64,000 bases of DNA from Colwellia sp. MB3u-45 (GCF_014077005.1 NZ_JACGVC010000053.1:62001-126000), one strand, 5' to 3'; shown: positions 39,014-49,424, numbered from the stretch's first letter. Translations and numbers: made by a program. Notes: generated by a model not told the origin, from the sequence alone.

Positions 39014-40198
39014 ATGTCAAAGAAAAAAGGTATGTTCTCCTGGTTAGGTCTAGGTAAAAAACAGCAAGAAGACGCGGCCTCAGTTGTTGAGAATGTTACT
39101 GACGAGACTGAGCAAGTAGCGGCCTCTGAAGAGCATTTAACCACTGATGCGATGAGTCATGAAGAAAAACTGACTCAAAATAATCAGCAAACACCGGCAA
39201 AAGAGCTTGCAATCGACAATGCCATTATTGAAGACTTACCTGCAGAGCCAGAGCCAGAGCCAGAGCCCAAAGTTGGCTTTTTTGCCCGTTTAAAGCAGGG
39301 CTTAACTAAAACACGGCAAAATTTAGGCGGTGGGCTTTTCAGTTTATTTAGCGGTAAAAAAATTGATGAAGCGTTATTTGAAGAACTCGAAACCCATTTG
39401 TTGATAGCAGATGTAGGTGTTGAAACCACAACAAAAATTATTACAGCGTTAACAGAATCTGCATCGCGTCAGCAACTAAAAAATGCCGAAGCTTTATATG
39501 ATTTATTAAAAGCTGAGCTGAAAAAAATTATTGAACCTGTTACCCAGCCCCTAGTGATCCCGTCATCTAATAGCCCTTATGTTATTTTAATGGTCGGCGT
39601 TAACGGGGTGGGTAAAACCACCACTATTGGTAAATTAGCGAAGCAATTTCAGGCCGAAGGCAAGTCGGTTATGTTGGCAGCCGGAGACACGTTCCGTGCT
39701 GCGGCCGTTGAACAATTACAAGTATGGGGTGATCGAAATGATGTGCCGGTCATTGCTCAACATACGGGTGCTGATAGTGCCTCGGTTATTTTTGATGCTA
39801 TCAGTTCCGCTAAAGCGCGTGGTGTTGACGTGTTAATAGCCGACACGGCTGGGCGCTTACAAAATAAAAGCCATTTGATGGAAGAGCTGAAAAAAGTGGT
39901 ACGAGTAATGAAAAAACTCGATGTTAATGCTCCCCATGAGGTAATGTTAACCCTAGATGCAGGTACCGGACAAAATGCCTTAAGCCAAACTAAACTTTTT
40001 AACGAAGCTGTGGGTTTAACTGGATTAGTATTAACAAAACTTGATGGTACTGCAAAGGGGGGTGTTGTTTTTGCTGTGGCGGATAAGCATGCTATTCCCA
40101 TTCGCTATTTAGGTGTTGGTGAAGGTATTGATGATTTACGGCCATTTAATGATAATGACTTTATTGACGCCTTGTTCACACGCGACGCACAAGAGTAA
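39014..40198 (+). CDS. ftsY: Signal recognition particle receptor FtsY
   Basis: FtsY docks SRP-ribosome complexes at the inner membrane for cotranslational insertion. A 394-residue protein with a short acidic A domain (residues about 10-90, including an EPEPEPEP run), then the NG GTPase: N-domain IDEALFEELETHLLIADVGV, P-loop GVNGVGKTTTIGKLA, DTFRAAAVEQLQVW, DTAGR and TKLDGTAKGG. It is first in the ftsY-ftsE-ftsX cluster, 11 bases before ftsE, and rpoH follows, as in E. coli. Confidence 0.97.
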   Translation: MSKKKGMFSWLGLGKKQQEDAASVVENVTDETEQVAASEEHLTTDAMSHEEKLTQNNQQTPAKELAIDNAIIEDLPAEPEPEPEPKVGFFARLKQGLTKTRQNLGGGLFSLFSGKKIDEALFEELETHLLIADVGVETTTKIITALTESASRQQLKNAEALYDLLKAELKKIIEPVTQPLVIPSSNSPYVILMVGVNGVGKTTTIGKLAKQFQAEGKSVMLAAGDTFRAAAVEQLQVWGDRNDVPVIAQHTGADSASVIFDAISSAKARGVDVLIADTAGRLQNKSHLMEELKKVVRVMKKLDVNAPHEVMLTLDAGTGQNALSQTKLFNEAVGLTGLVLTKLDGTAKGGVVFAVADKHAIPIRYLGVGEGIDDLRPFNDNDFIDALFTRDAQE

Positions 40199-40209
40199 TA
40201 AGACTTGAT

Positions 40210-40911
40210 ATGATCCGATTTAATAACGTTAGTAAAACCTACCCAGGAGGATTTTTAGCACTTAAAAAAGTGAGTTTCACTATTGCTCCTGGCGAAATGG
40301 CGTTTTTAACGGGTCATTCTGGCGCTGGTAAGAGTACCTTATTGAAACTCATGAGTGTGATGGAAAAGCCAACGGTTGGCAGTATTGAGATCAATGGTAC
40401 TGAATTATCTACCATTAAGTATGCACAAGTCCCTTATGTACGGCGCGGTATTGGTATGATTTTTCAGAGCCATAATTTGTTACCCGACCGTACTGTCTTT
40501 GATAACGTTGCGCTGCCTTTGATTATTGAAGGCTATAGCCACAAAGAAACTCGTAAGCGTGTTGAAGCGGCACTTGATAAAGTGCATTTAACCAGTAAAT
40601 TAAAGTGCTTTCCAAATATGCTTTCGGGTGGCGAACAGCAACGTGTTGGCATTGCTCGGGCGATTGTTAATAAGCCACCAATACTACTAGCAGATGAGCC
40701 TACGGGTAATTTAGACCCTAAGCTTTCATTAGATATTATTCGATTATTTGAAGAGTTTAATGATATGGGCATTAGTGTGTTAATTGCGACTCATGATCTA
40801 GGGCTAATTGCCCGCATGAGGTATCGCACACTGACTTTAAAGCAAGGTCATATGATCACTGACGGTATTGTTGATGGTTTACAAACGATAAGTGAACGTA
40901 ATGGCAGCTAA
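40210..40911 (+). CDS. ftsE: Cell-division ABC ATPase FtsE
   Basis: A 233-residue ATPase of the FtsEX complex, which couples divisome assembly to activation of peptidoglycan hydrolases through EnvC. Walker [14 protein letters not shown]-loop MIFQSHNLL, signature [15 protein letters not shown], Walker [13 protein letters not shown], and the switch His in IATHD. It overlaps ftsX by 11 bases and shares the ftsY operon. Confidence 0.96.
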   Translation: MIRFNNVSKTYPGGFLALKKVSFTIAPGEMAFLTGHSGAGKSTLLKLMSVMEKPTVGSIEINGTELSTIKYAQVPYVRRGIGMIFQSHNLLPDRTVFDNVALPLIIEGYSHKETRKRVEAALDKVHLTSKLKCFPNMLSGGEQQRVGIARAIVNKPPILLADEPTGNLDPKLSLDIIRLFEEFNDMGISVLIATHDLGLIARMRYRTLTLKQGHMITDGIVDGLQTISERNGS

Positions 40912-41878
40912 TGATACTCGCCACAATAATAGTCAGCATTTAAACTGGACTGGACGCATTACTGCCAGAGTTTTACGGCATTTGCAGCAAGCCATAGGGA
41001 GCTTAGGTGACTTGTGGCGCACACCCTTTACTTCGGTGATGACCGTACTTGTTTTAGGTATTAGTTTAACCTTGCCTGCTACCTTACATTTGTTTGTAAA
41101 AAATACCCAAACGGTGACCGAACAGTGGAATTCTGCCTCAGAAATCACCTTGTTTTTGCAGCTATCAACCTCAGACAAAGTCGCACAAAATCTTGTGCAA
41201 CGTATTCAGCTTTACCCTGAAGTAGCCAATGTTATCTATATTTCTGCTGAGCAGGCATTAACTGAGTTTAAAGTGAATTCTGGTTTTGGCCAAGCATTAG
41301 AATATTTAGATGAAAACCCATTACCGGCAACCTTATTGGTAACGCCAACTCAACGTTTTAGCCAAGCACAAGCCGCCCGTGAGTTACTACTTAAATTAGA
41401 ACAAGAGCGCGCTGTTGATCAAGGTAAACTGGATTTGGAATGGCTGACTCGATTACAGGCTATAGCAGCTCTGATAGAAGACGTTGTTATCGGTATCGCC
41501 ATATTATTGTGTTTATCCGTAGTCTTAATTATTGGCAATACCATTCGATTGGCCATACTTAACCAAAAAGATGCGATTGCTGTGATGAAATTAGTCGGCG
41601 CGACAGATGATTTTATTCAGCGGCCATTTTTATATGCGGGCATTTGGTACGGGTTACTCGGTGGTTTTGTCGCGAGTATTTGTGTCGCTATTTTAGCCAG
41701 CTATATTTCTGGCGCTTTACGCCAGTTAACCGATCTGTATCAAAGCCAATTCGTTTTGTCAGGCTTATCATTTAACGAATTAGCGATATTACAACTCACG
41801 GCAATTGGCTTAGGTTTATTAGGCAGTTTCATTTCTGTACGCCAACATATCCGAGCAATTGAGCCAACCGCAGATTAA
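40901..41878 (+). CDS. ftsX: Cell-division permease-like protein FtsX
   Basis: A 325-residue integral membrane partner of FtsE. One N-terminal helix (TPFTSVMTVLVLGISLTL), then a periplasmic loop of about 90 residues that would bind EnvC (EITLFLQLSTSDKVAQNLV, LEYLDENPLPATLLVTP), then three C-terminal helices around VVIGIAILLCLSVVLIIGNTI, the FtsX core. I use ATG 40901, overlapping ftsE by 11 bases; a GTG at 40892 is in frame but less likely. Function follows FtsE. Confidence 0.95.
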   Translation: MAANDTRHNNSQHLNWTGRITARVLRHLQQAIGSLGDLWRTPFTSVMTVLVLGISLTLPATLHLFVKNTQTVTEQWNSASEITLFLQLSTSDKVAQNLVQRIQLYPEVANVIYISAEQALTEFKVNSGFGQALEYLDENPLPATLLVTPTQRFSQAQAARELLLKLEQERAVDQGKLDLEWLTRLQAIAALIEDVVIGIAILLCLSVVLIIGNTIRLAILNQKDAIAVMKLVGATDDFIQRPFLYAGIWYGLLGGFVASICVAILASYISGALRQLTDLYQSQFVLSGLSFNELAILQLTAIGLGLLGSFISVRQHIRAIEPTAD

Positions 41879-42156
41879 TATCCTCTGTTTGTAGTTGCCT
41901 TTTTTACTCACCATCACCTTGTAATTTATACTAATTTTTATCTTGGTGACAAAGTTTAACAAATTATTCATGAAAAAATTGAAAGAGAGTATTGTTTCAC
42001 TCTGTCTTCTAAGCTAGTGTTAGTTCATTAAAATCATGTTGATCTTTAATGCACCCTGCGCCGTATTATTTTCATTTACCACTAAAATGAGGATCTTGAG
42101 GTGGTTTGGGTATTTATGTTATTATCATCGACCAGATTAGATAGAGGAGTTATTAA

Positions 42157-43020
42157 ATGAGTGAAGCAATGCAATCAATGGCGTTAACTGTGCCCAAAAG
42201 TGGCAGCATTGAGGCATACGTGCAATCAGCATATAGCATTCCAATGCTAACAGCTGAAAAGGAACGTGAATTAGCAACTCGTTTATATTCTGAAAATGAT
42301 TTAAAAGCGGCGCAAGAGTTAATTATGTCGCACCTTCGTTTTGTTATCCATGTTGCTAAAGGCTATGCCGGCTACGGTTTACCACAAGCTGACTTGATTC
42401 AGGAAGGTAACATAGGTTTAATGAAAGCGGTTAAACGCTTTAATCCAGAAGTGGGTGTGCGCCTAGTATCATTTGCTGTGCATTGGATCAAAGCTGAAAT
42501 TCATGAATTTGTGCTAAAAAATTGGCGTATCGTTAAAGTTGCCACTACCAAGGCACAACGAAAATTATTTTTTAACCTACGCAAAAATAAAAAGCGTTTA
42601 GGTTGGTTTAGTCACGATGAAGTCCATAATGTTGCTGAAACCTTAGGTGTAACCCCCAAAGATGTTTTGGAAATGGAATCTCGAATGAGTAATCAAGATC
42701 AAGCATTCGAATTATCAACTGATGATGATGATAATGCTAGCGCCAGTACTTATTCTCCAGCGCAATATTTAGAAGATAAACAATCTGATCTTGCTACTGA
42801 AGTAGAAGATTCGAATTGGGAGCAGCACGCCAATAAAAGGCTAAGTAATGCTTTAGTCGGTCTTGACGAACGAAGCCAAGATATTATTCGTACTCGTTGG
42901 TTACATGACGAAAAAACTACCTTACAAGAGTTAGCGAATAAATATGAAATATCAGCAGAGCGCGTTCGACAATTAGAGAAAAATGCCTTAGCAAAGTTAA
43001 AAGGTGCCATGGCAGCCTAG
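42157..43020 (+). CDS. rpoH: Heat-shock sigma factor sigma-32
   Basis: A 287-residue alternative sigma factor for the heat-shock response. Region 2 ([52 protein letters not shown]) is followed by the RpoH box ([13 protein letters not shown]) and region 4 ([37 protein letters not shown]). The ribosome site is strong (agagga). The 278-base gap after ftsX would hold its promoters and any regulatory mRNA fold, as in E. coli, but I cannot verify a thermosensor by eye. Conserved ftsYEX-rpoH order. Confidence 0.97.
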   Translation: MSEAMQSMALTVPKSGSIEAYVQSAYSIPMLTAEKERELATRLYSENDLKAAQELIMSHLRFVIHVAKGYAGYGLPQADLIQEGNIGLMKAVKRFNPEVGVRLVSFAVHWIKAEIHEFVLKNWRIVKVATTKAQRKLFFNLRKNKKRLGWFSHDEVHNVAETLGVTPKDVLEMESRMSNQDQAFELSTDDDDNASASTYSPAQYLEDKQSDLATEVEDSNWEQHANKRLSNALVGLDERSQDIIRTRWLHDEKTTLQELANKYEISAERVRQLEKNALAKLKGAMAA

Positions 43021-43037
43021 TGCTAAAAAAACATAAT

Positions 43038-43064
43038 TTAAACCGGCTTTCTGCCGGTTTTTTT
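43038..43064 (+). terminator. Intrinsic terminator after rpoH
   Basis: Stem aaccggc/gccggtt (43041-43047 with 43053-43059), 5-base loop, seven T. Confidence 0.92.
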
Positions 43065-43358
43065 ATGTGCAAAATAAACTGCCTGTCTTGGTTACATGGC
43101 TGTAAAGCATGATAATAGAAAACTCTTTATAGCGAAAACAAAATTATTGTGATTATAAAACAAACACTTAAATCTAGGTTAAGGGTGAGTTTTTAACATA
43201 AAGTAACATGATCGAAATAAAAGTTACAAAACTCTAACGTTACATTACAACTCTTCAACATTAAATAACAAACCTCACTGAACTTTTGTCGCAAAATTGC
43301 TCTAGGCGATAAAACGCCGCTTTATAAAAAAGCTAATCATCGATGTTTGGAGAATTTA
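43065..43358. other. Upstream region of the second TonB receptor
   Basis: About 290 bases, A-rich, without an ORF. It presumably holds the receptor promoter. I do not see a clear Fur-box or a riboswitch fold by eye. Confidence 0.35.
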
Positions 43359-45866
43359 ATGTATTCGGAAAAATTTTTAAGCCATGCTATTCGCGTTGCT
43401 TTACTCGCAGGTACAACCAGCTCTTTAGTTGTTGCTGGTCAGGTCAGTGCTGCAGAAGAGCAAATGGCAAGTGTTGAACGTATCCAGGTAACAGGCTCAC
43501 GTATTAACCGTACTGATATTGAAACAGCCAGCCCAATAACAGTAATATCGTCAGAATTTATAGCCCAAAGTGGTTACACCTCAGTAGCAGAAATATTATC
43601 AGCACAGCCTACTGCTGCAGGCATGAGTTTAGGTGCTACCACTAATAACGGCTCAGGCGGCACGGCAACAGTAAATTTACGTGGTATGGGTGTTGAACGC
43701 ACTTTAGTGCTATTAAATGGTCGCCGTATGGTGTCATCAGGCACAGGTGCTGATGCAGCCGTGGACTTGAATACTATCCCCGTTGCCATGATCAAAAATA
43801 TTGAAATTCTTAAAGATGGTGCGTCTGCTGTTTATGGTTCTGATGCCATTGCCGGTGTAGTTAATATTATTACTAAAAAAAACTTCGTTGGTACTGAGTT
43901 AACCGTTGAAGGCAGCCAAACTGATAAAGGTGACGCTACCAGTAAAGGTATTAGTATTTTACATGGCGTAGAGCTAGCTAACAGTAATTTAGTTTTAGGT
44001 TTACAGTATTCTGACCGTGGTGAAATTATTCAATCTGACCGTGATTTTGTTGAACCGGGTGCATCGTCATTTATTCCGCAAGGTTCTTTAGCGGGTCTGG
44101 TTGCAGATGCATCAGGTGGTTTTAAGTCAAGAGACACCTCATACGACTATACTGTTGATAGCTACGCACAAACACCCAATGAATTATTAAGCTTCTTTAC
44201 AGCTTACAATACTGAGCTAGATTCAGATACTGAGCTCAATGTTGATTTAATGTATACACGCCGTGAATCTAATCAGCAATTAGCACCACAGCCAGCGAAC
44301 TTAGATTTAGTCACCAATAAGTTGAATTCTATACATATTGACAACATTCAAGACGTTTTTGATGAACTTAATTCAGCTATCGATGATCCCGATGATCACC
44401 ATGTTATTGATGATAAAGTAAATTACCGACGTCGTATGATTGACGCGGGCCCACGTATTTACTCACAAGAAACTGATACTTATCGCGCGTCAATTGGCCT
44501 TAAAGGCTATTTAGCAAATGATGCTATGTGGGATATTTCGGCAACATACGGTCGAAATGACTCGAAAGACAGCGTTCAAAATTCGATTCATGCCGGTAAT
44601 ATGGCAACCAGTATCTACCAAGACCAAAGCACTTGGTTCAGTGGCGAAGCATTTGATAAAAGTGTCTTAGTGTCTGAAGGCATTATATACAATGAGGAAA
44701 ATGAAGGCGGTAATGAGCAATTCACTTTAGCTGCCGGTTATAGCGGCGTAACTGAAAGCGATATTGGTTATGCGCTAGGTTTTGAAACCCGTCATGAAAG
44801 TGGTTACTATACTCCTGATGAAGTGACCCAAAAAGGTGAAAGTACCGCAGCACAGCAATTTGCTACTGACGGTAACTATTCTGTGCAATCAGTTTACGGT
44901 GAAGTCTCAGTGCCAGTCACTGATGAGTTAACCTTTGAAGCTGCTTCGCGTTACGACCAGTATTCTACTTTTGGTGGTGAGATAACGTGGAAACTAGGTG
45001 CTACGTACCGAGTGAATGATTCTTTTATGGTGCGTTCAGTAGCCGCTACAGGATTTAGAGCACCGAGTGTAAGTGAATTATACGGTGGTGACAGCGGCTC
45101 TTATGACTACTTGAGTGACCCATGGGATAATGAGTTAGATCCACAAATTAAAGTCAATTACACCAGTGATGAAGACTTACAGCCTGAAGAAAGCGAGTCA
45201 TTTACTTTTGGTGCTGTGTTGGAGTTAGCTGACAATCTTTCTACGACAATAGATTACTGGGCATTTGATATTACCAATGCCATTAGCCGCGTTGATGTTC
45301 AGCAAGAATTGAATGCCTGCTTTAACGGTGCTCAAGCTTCATGTACAGCGGTGAATATTACGGCTGGTGGTGATTTATCTGACCTAAGCGCTCAATTAAC
45401 CAATATTGGTTCGCAAAAAACTTCAGGTGTTGATTGGAATGTCAGCTATAGCCATGACTTGTTTAAAGTTACTTTTGATACCACGTACTTAATTGAGTTT
45501 GAACAAGACGACATAGACTACACCGGCACTATCGATGGCAATATTGGTGGTTATGCTGATATTAAGTCTAACTTATCGGTTTCTGGCTATGTCACTGAAG
45601 ATTTAACCGTACTTTATAGTGCGCAGTTTATTCGTGGCATGGATGGTGAATATTACGGTGAGCAATTTGCCACTGATAATATTATCTACCATAACGTTTC
45701 TGCCTCATACTATATTAATGACCAATGGGCTGTTAATGGCGGCGTTAAAAACCTTTTTGATACTGAACCTGAGACAGTACTTGGCGGTAATGATATGGGC
45801 ACAGTACCCAGTATCTATGATGTGGTAGGTCGAAACATGTTCATTAGTACCTCTTATAACTTTTAA
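43359..45866 (+). CDS. TonB-dependent outer-membrane receptor
   Basis: I place the start at ATG 43359 (MYSEKFLSHAIRVALLAG), preceded by ggag at 5-8 bases; the longer frame starts at a TTG. 835 residues: signal peptide (cleavage near VSA-AE), TonB-box-like VERIQVTGSRINR, plug ending LKDGASAVYGSDAIAGVVNIITKK, long barrel, and aromatic C-terminus MFISTSYNF. The plug style (ITVISSEFIAQSGYTSVAEIL) matches the large family common in Alteromonadales and Xanthomonadales, often for oligosaccharides or peptides. No partner genes identify the cargo. Monocistronic. Confidence 0.93.
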   Translation: MYSEKFLSHAIRVALLAGTTSSLVVAGQVSAAEEQMASVERIQVTGSRINRTDIETASPITVISSEFIAQSGYTSVAEILSAQPTAAGMSLGATTNNGSGGTATVNLRGMGVERTLVLLNGRRMVSSGTGADAAVDLNTIPVAMIKNIEILKDGASAVYGSDAIAGVVNIITKKNFVGTELTVEGSQTDKGDATSKGISILHGVELANSNLVLGLQYSDRGEIIQSDRDFVEPGASSFIPQGSLAGLVADASGGFKSRDTSYDYTVDSYAQTPNELLSFFTAYNTELDSDTELNVDLMYTRRESNQQLAPQPANLDLVTNKLNSIHIDNIQDVFDELNSAIDDPDDHHVIDDKVNYRRRMIDAGPRIYSQETDTYRASIGLKGYLANDAMWDISATYGRNDSKDSVQNSIHAGNMATSIYQDQSTWFSGEAFDKSVLVSEGIIYNEENEGGNEQFTLAAGYSGVTESDIGYALGFETRHESGYYTPDEVTQKGESTAAQQFATDGNYSVQSVYGEVSVPVTDELTFEAASRYDQYSTFGGEITWKLGATYRVNDSFMVRSVAATGFRAPSVSELYGGDSGSYDYLSDPWDNELDPQIKVNYTSDEDLQPEESESFTFGAVLELADNLSTTIDYWAFDITNAISRVDVQQELNACFNGAQASCTAVNITAGGDLSDLSAQLTNIGSQKTSGVDWNVSYSHDLFKVTFDTTYLIEFEQDDIDYTGTIDGNIGGYADIKSNLSVSGYVTEDLTVLYSAQFIRGMDGEYYGEQFATDNIIYHNVSASYYINDQWAVNGGVKNLFDTEPETVLGGNDMGTVPSIYDVVGRNMFISTSYNF

Positions 45867-45903
45867 TTAACTCAAAGCTTAGGTTAATAACTTGGGTTAC
45901 CTT

Positions 45904-45935
45904 AAAAAAGCGATGGCATGACCATCGCTTTTTTT
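45904..45935 (+). terminator. Intrinsic terminator after the second TonB receptor
   Basis: An A run, stem gcgatgg/ccatcgc (45910-45916 with 45922-45928), 5-base loop, T run. Confidence 0.93.
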
Positions 45936-46277
45936 ATGTTATAGCTGATCAAGTAGTCTTCAATATTTTGGATCTATTTATGCTGGTTTATTAATAGCAG
46001 GCTTAACAATAACGCTCACTATCAACAAAGATTTAAGGTTATCTGCTTAGTTATTACGGATAGTCAATCTGGCTATTCTTTATTTTTATTATCTAGGATA
46101 ACTACTGCCACTAAACAGTCTACAATAACCGGCTTTTTAGTTTCAATATTAGGTCAGCAAAGTGGCATTTCTACCCTTAACAATCATTTCAAAAAACTTT
46201 GAATTCCAAAAGTCATAGTTGACTTTATTAAGTTGACAACCCCATACTTTGCTAAAGGTAACGAAGGAATACCCATA
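45936..46277. other. Intergenic region without recognisable features
   Basis: About 340 bases between the receptor terminator and the STAS-like gene. No supportable ORF. An in-frame leader upstream of 46278 (MTTPYFAKGNEG type, from a non-ATG codon) is not taken as coding because the ATG at 46278 has its own ribosome site. Confidence 0.35.
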
Positions 46278-46691
46278 ATGGAAACTTCACCGCAAAGTTA
46301 TGAAATTATAGTTGATGGTAACATCGTTAATGTTAAAACTTTTGGCCCTTTTAACCAAGATAGTGCACAGACTTATCAACACGATATGCAAAATGTAATC
46401 AAACAGCTAAAAGGTAAATCTTGGGCAACCTTAGTTACCTATCAAGATAGTGGTATTTTTACCTCAGAAGCTGAAATAGTACTAACGGAATTAACCGTGT
46501 ACAGGGCTAAGTTTGGTATGGTTGCCAACGCAAGTGTATTTTACAATAGTAAAGTTACCGACATACAACAGATGCAATTGTCACGGATTTATGAAGCAGC
46601 AAAAATACCTTTTCATGTTTTCAGTGAAATCGATAGTGCAAAAAATTGGTTAAACTATTTTTTGGAACACAGCGCACTAAAAAAATGGTAA
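46278..46691 (+). CDS. Conserved-looking cytoplasmic protein, STAS/SpoIIAA-like
   Basis: A 137-residue protein from ATG 46278, with aagga about 10 bases before it. The pattern of short strands and helices (YEIIVDGNIVNVKTFGPFNQ, WATLVTYQDSGIFTSEAE, VANASVFYNSKVTDIQQM, IPFHVFSEIDSAKNWL) resembles the SpoIIAA/STAS-like fold used in small regulatory or lipid-binding proteins. No signal peptide or membrane helix. The family is not certain, and no neighbour hints at a role. Confidence 0.6.
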   Translation: METSPQSYEIIVDGNIVNVKTFGPFNQDSAQTYQHDMQNVIKQLKGKSWATLVTYQDSGIFTSEAEIVLTELTVYRAKFGMVANASVFYNSKVTDIQQMQLSRIYEAAKIPFHVFSEIDSAKNWLNYFLEHSALKKW

Positions 46692-47106
46692 AGGTCTAGC
46701 AATCAACACCTAGCGTGATTAATGGATTCGATTACTCCAGTCAAGAGATATTAAGCTGGTGTTTGAGTAGTTATCGATACAAAAACCAAACCCAATTCAA
46801 ATCTGGTTAGTAGATGCTAATGTTCGCAGTGTGCCAAAAATGAATGTTCAGATACGAGTCGCCAGCGGCAGCAATAAGCTGTGAGCTGACATTAGCCAGA
46901 AATACTTACTAATATCGTCTATGCACTTTTCTGACGTTTTTCATCTTGCTCTATATTTTACTTTTCAGTAAAAAAGCCAAGGAAATAGGTAGTAAATTCC
47001 AAAGTCAGCTTCAAATACTCACAGAATATGCACAGGAGCGAATGATACCAAGGGAATTTTGTAGTTTAGAAAAAGTTGAAGGTCTTGCTAATAAAGGGGA
47101 AAAGAA
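46692..47106. other. Intergenic region beside tRNA-His
   Basis: About 415 bases with no credible gene. A short plus-strand ORF running into the antisense of tRNA-His (46946-47128) lacks a ribosome site and is rejected. No integrase or att duplication is visible beside the tRNA. Confidence 0.35.
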
Positions 47107-47183
47107 TGGGGTGGCTAAAGGGACTTGAACCCTCGACAACCGGAATCACAATCCGGGGCTCTACCAACTGAGCTATAGCCACC
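47107..47183 (-). tRNA. tRNA-His (anticodon GTG)
   Basis: Read on the minus strand, the sequence starts GGTGGCTATAGCTCAGT, with the extra 5' G typical of tRNA-His. The D-arm GCTCAGTTGGTAGAGC is followed by anticodon loop TTGTGAT (GTG), T-arm GAGGGTTCAAGTCCCTT, acceptor GCCACC and an encoded CCA. All four arms pair; length 77 with CCA. Confidence 0.97.
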
Positions 47184-47222
47184 ACTGATATTACTGAAAG
47201 CGCCTAGTGGTAAGGCGCGAGG

Positions 47223-47252
47223 ATTGTATTGCATTTTATAGTGACATGACAA
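47223..47252 (-). promoter_or_regulatory. Promoter of tRNA-His with GC-rich discriminator
   Basis: On the minus strand, TTGTCA (47252-47247), an 18-base spacer and TACAAT (47228-47223), then the discriminator CCTCGCGCC. A GC-rich discriminator of this type is the hallmark of stringently controlled stable-RNA promoters. Confidence 0.6.
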
Positions 47253-47475
47253 GCAAAATATTGCCTTTCGACTCACTTTTGTTGAATTTTATGGTGCGGG
47301 TAAACAATTATCAGTTAGTATGATTGCTATTGAGTGCATTAGCGAAAAATTACGCTAGCGTCTAATGATTTTAGACGCGGTAAATAAGCGAATAGCGACA
47401 CTTACTTATGTGGCTATTTTAAGTTTTACTGTTAACTTGCTACCATTAGGTAAGTCAGTAATTAGGATAACTATT

Positions 47476-48024
47476 ATGTCATTAGAAAAAATTTCTGCCC
47501 AAATTTCAGATTCACAACCGGGTAGTGTGAAAAAAATGCCACCGGTTGAATTATGGGATCCTCCTTTTTGTGGTGATATTGATTTAGAAATAAAGTCAGA
47601 TGGCAGTTGGTTTTACAACGGCACGGTCTTTAAGCGTTTGTCTTTGGTTAAGCTGTTTGCCTCAGTATTAAAAAAAGAAGATGAACGCTATTTTTTAGTC
47701 ACGCCTGTCGAAAAGGTCGGCATCGTGGTTGCTGATGCGCCATTTATTTTAACGCAATGGCAATGGTTAGATGAGCAGAAAACAAGTATGCAAGTGACGA
47801 CCAATTTAGACGACAGCTTTATCTTAAATGCGGAACATCCATTAGAAATTACCGAAGAAGGTAGTTTATATGTCACGGTCAGACGAAATTTGCAGGCAAA
47901 GGTGCATCGTAATGTTTATTATCAGTGGGTAGATTTAGCCCGTGAAGATAACGATGGTCACGGCGCAGAATTAGTGTTTTTCAGCGCCGAACACCGATTT
48001 AGTTTAGGCCAACTAGAAAGCTAA
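47476..48024 (+). CDS. DUF1285 family protein
   Basis: A 182-residue protein from ATG 47476 (MSLEKISAQISDSQPGSVKK), preceded by agga; the longer frame upstream runs through the AT-rich leader and is not supported. The body has the DUF1285 signatures PPVELWDPPFCGDIDLEIKS, DGSWFYNGTVFKRLSLVKLF, YFLVTPVEKVGIVVADAPF and LYVTVRRNLQAKVHRNVYY. Cytoplasmic, function unknown. It is convergent with hemN, with a one-base gap between stops. Confidence 0.88.
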   Translation: MSLEKISAQISDSQPGSVKKMPPVELWDPPFCGDIDLEIKSDGSWFYNGTVFKRLSLVKLFASVLKKEDERYFLVTPVEKVGIVVADAPFILTQWQWLDEQKTSMQVTTNLDDSFILNAEHPLEITEEGSLYVTVRRNLQAKVHRNVYYQWVDLAREDNDGHGAELVFFSAEHRFSLGQLES

Positions 48025-48025
48025 C

Positions 48026-49396
48026 TTAAATCACCCGTGAAAAGCGCTGTTGGTTTAGATTTTTCTTCATATAGGCATCAAAAGTCATACAAATATTACG
48101 TATTAGCAACCTGGCTTTTTGCTCGACCCGAATTTCATTAAGAGTAACAATGACTAATCCGTCATTAACGAAGGTTTGGAGCAAGGGTAAGTCTTCAGCA
48201 AAATATTCATCAAAATTAATAGCAAACTGCTGGCTAATTTTATTTTTATCGATATAAAGATTACACATCAACTCGCGAATAACTTCTCCACGAATAATAT
48301 CGTCTTGAGATAAGCTGACACCTTTTACCTGAGCGTGTGCTTGAGTTTCTATGGCTTGGTAATAGTGTTGTAGCACTTTGGTGTTTTGACTGAAGCTGTG
48401 CCCAATAGCACTAATTGACGACAGCCCTAAACCGAGTAAGTCACAACCGCCTTTGGTGGTATAACCTTGAAAGTTTCGGTGTAGAGCACCGGACTTTTGG
48501 GCAATTGACAGTTCATCTTCAGGCTTAGCGAAGTGGTCCATACCGATGAAATCGTAGCCAAAATTACACAGCTTTTCAATGGCTAGCTTCATCAAAGAAA
48601 ATTTTTCATCTGCGCTAGGCAACCATTCATCTTTGAGTTTACGTTGGGCGGCAAAGCGAGAGGGAATATGAGCGTAACTAAATAATGAAATACGGTCGAC
48701 ATCCATTTCATGGGCTTTGTTTAGCGTCCGAGTGAAGGTCTCTATAGTTTGATGGGGTAGGCCGTAGATCAAATCGATATTAATGGCTTTGAAGCCAACT
48801 TGTTTGGCATGGGCAATAAATTTTTCAATAAACTCGGTTGATTGTACGCGATTAATGCTTTGTTGAACTTTGTCATCTATGTCTTGCACGCCAATACTTA
48901 AACGATTGAAGCCTAAACTATAAAGGTGCTCAGCTAAGTTCATTTCAATTTCACGTGGGTCAATTTCAATACTCATTTCAACTTGCGTTGCAAAGGTAAA
49001 CTGCGCTTTTAATTCAGCCACTAGTTGGCTAATTTGCTCGTGTCGTAAAAAGCTAGGTGTGCCACCGCCCCAATGTAATTGCTTAACGGTATAGTCTTTA
49101 AATAACGGTGCTCTAGAGGCAATTTCTTGTGCAAGAAACTCAAGATAGGTGTTGGCTTTATCGCGATGACGGGTGACAACTTTATTACAACCACAGTAAT
49201 AGCAAAGGCTATGACAAAAAGGAATGTGTACATACAAAGACAATTCACGGTTCGGTGATGCGACTATCGCTTGTACTAAATTTTCATGGCTAAATTGCTC
49301 ATGAAATTCCAATGCGGTTGGATATGAAGTATATCTAGGACCATGGGTGTTATATTTTTTTAAGAGTGTGCTATCAAAAAATTGAGCTGCTTGCAT
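48026..49396 (-). CDS. hemN: Oxygen-independent coproporphyrinogen III oxidase
   Basis: A 456-residue radical-SAM enzyme that makes protoporphyrinogen IX precursor without oxygen. The CxxxCxC cluster motif is HIPFCHSLCYYCGCNK; HWGGGTPSFL, SIEIDPRE and NRLSIGVQDID follow, all HemN signatures. I choose ATG 49396 because tgga lies 6 bases before it; ATG 49402 immediately upstream has no room for a ribosome site. Upstream lies a near-perfect class II FNR promoter, fitting anaerobic induction. The gene is next to DUF2489 and yihI genes, a conserved gammaproteobacterial block. Confidence 0.95.
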   Translation of the reverse strand: MQAAQFFDSTLLKKYNTHGPRYTSYPTALEFHEQFSHENLVQAIVASPNRELSLYVHIPFCHSLCYYCGCNKVVTRHRDKANTYLEFLAQEIASRAPLFKDYTVKQLHWGGGTPSFLRHEQISQLVAELKAQFTFATQVEMSIEIDPREIEMNLAEHLYSLGFNRLSIGVQDIDDKVQQSINRVQSTEFIEKFIAHAKQVGFKAINIDLIYGLPHQTIETFTRTLNKAHEMDVDRISLFSYAHIPSRFAAQRKLKDEWLPSADEKFSLMKLAIEKLCNFGYDFIGMDHFAKPEDELSIAQKSGALHRNFQGYTTKGGCDLLGLGLSSISAIGHSFSQNTKVLQHYYQAIETQAHAQVKGVSLSQDDIIRGEVIRELMCNLYIDKNKISQQFAINFDEYFAEDLPLLQTFVNDGLVIVTLNEIRVEQKARLLIRNICMTFDAYMKKNLNQQRFSRVI

Positions 49397-49424
49397 CAGC
49401 ATTCCAGTTTATCTATTTGGTGCT

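Noticed and set aside
42000-42156. RNA thermometer upstream of rpoH
   Set aside because: Plausible from E. coli, where the structure includes coding sequence, but I cannot fold this leader reliably by eye and see no decisive hairpin over the ribosome site.
46946-47128. 60-codon ORF running into the antisense of tRNA-His
   Set aside because: It overlaps a tRNA gene, lacks a ribosome site and resembles no family.
47107-47183. tRNA-His as a site of an integrated element
   Set aside because: No integrase gene and no duplicated tRNA 3' end were found on either side in the window.
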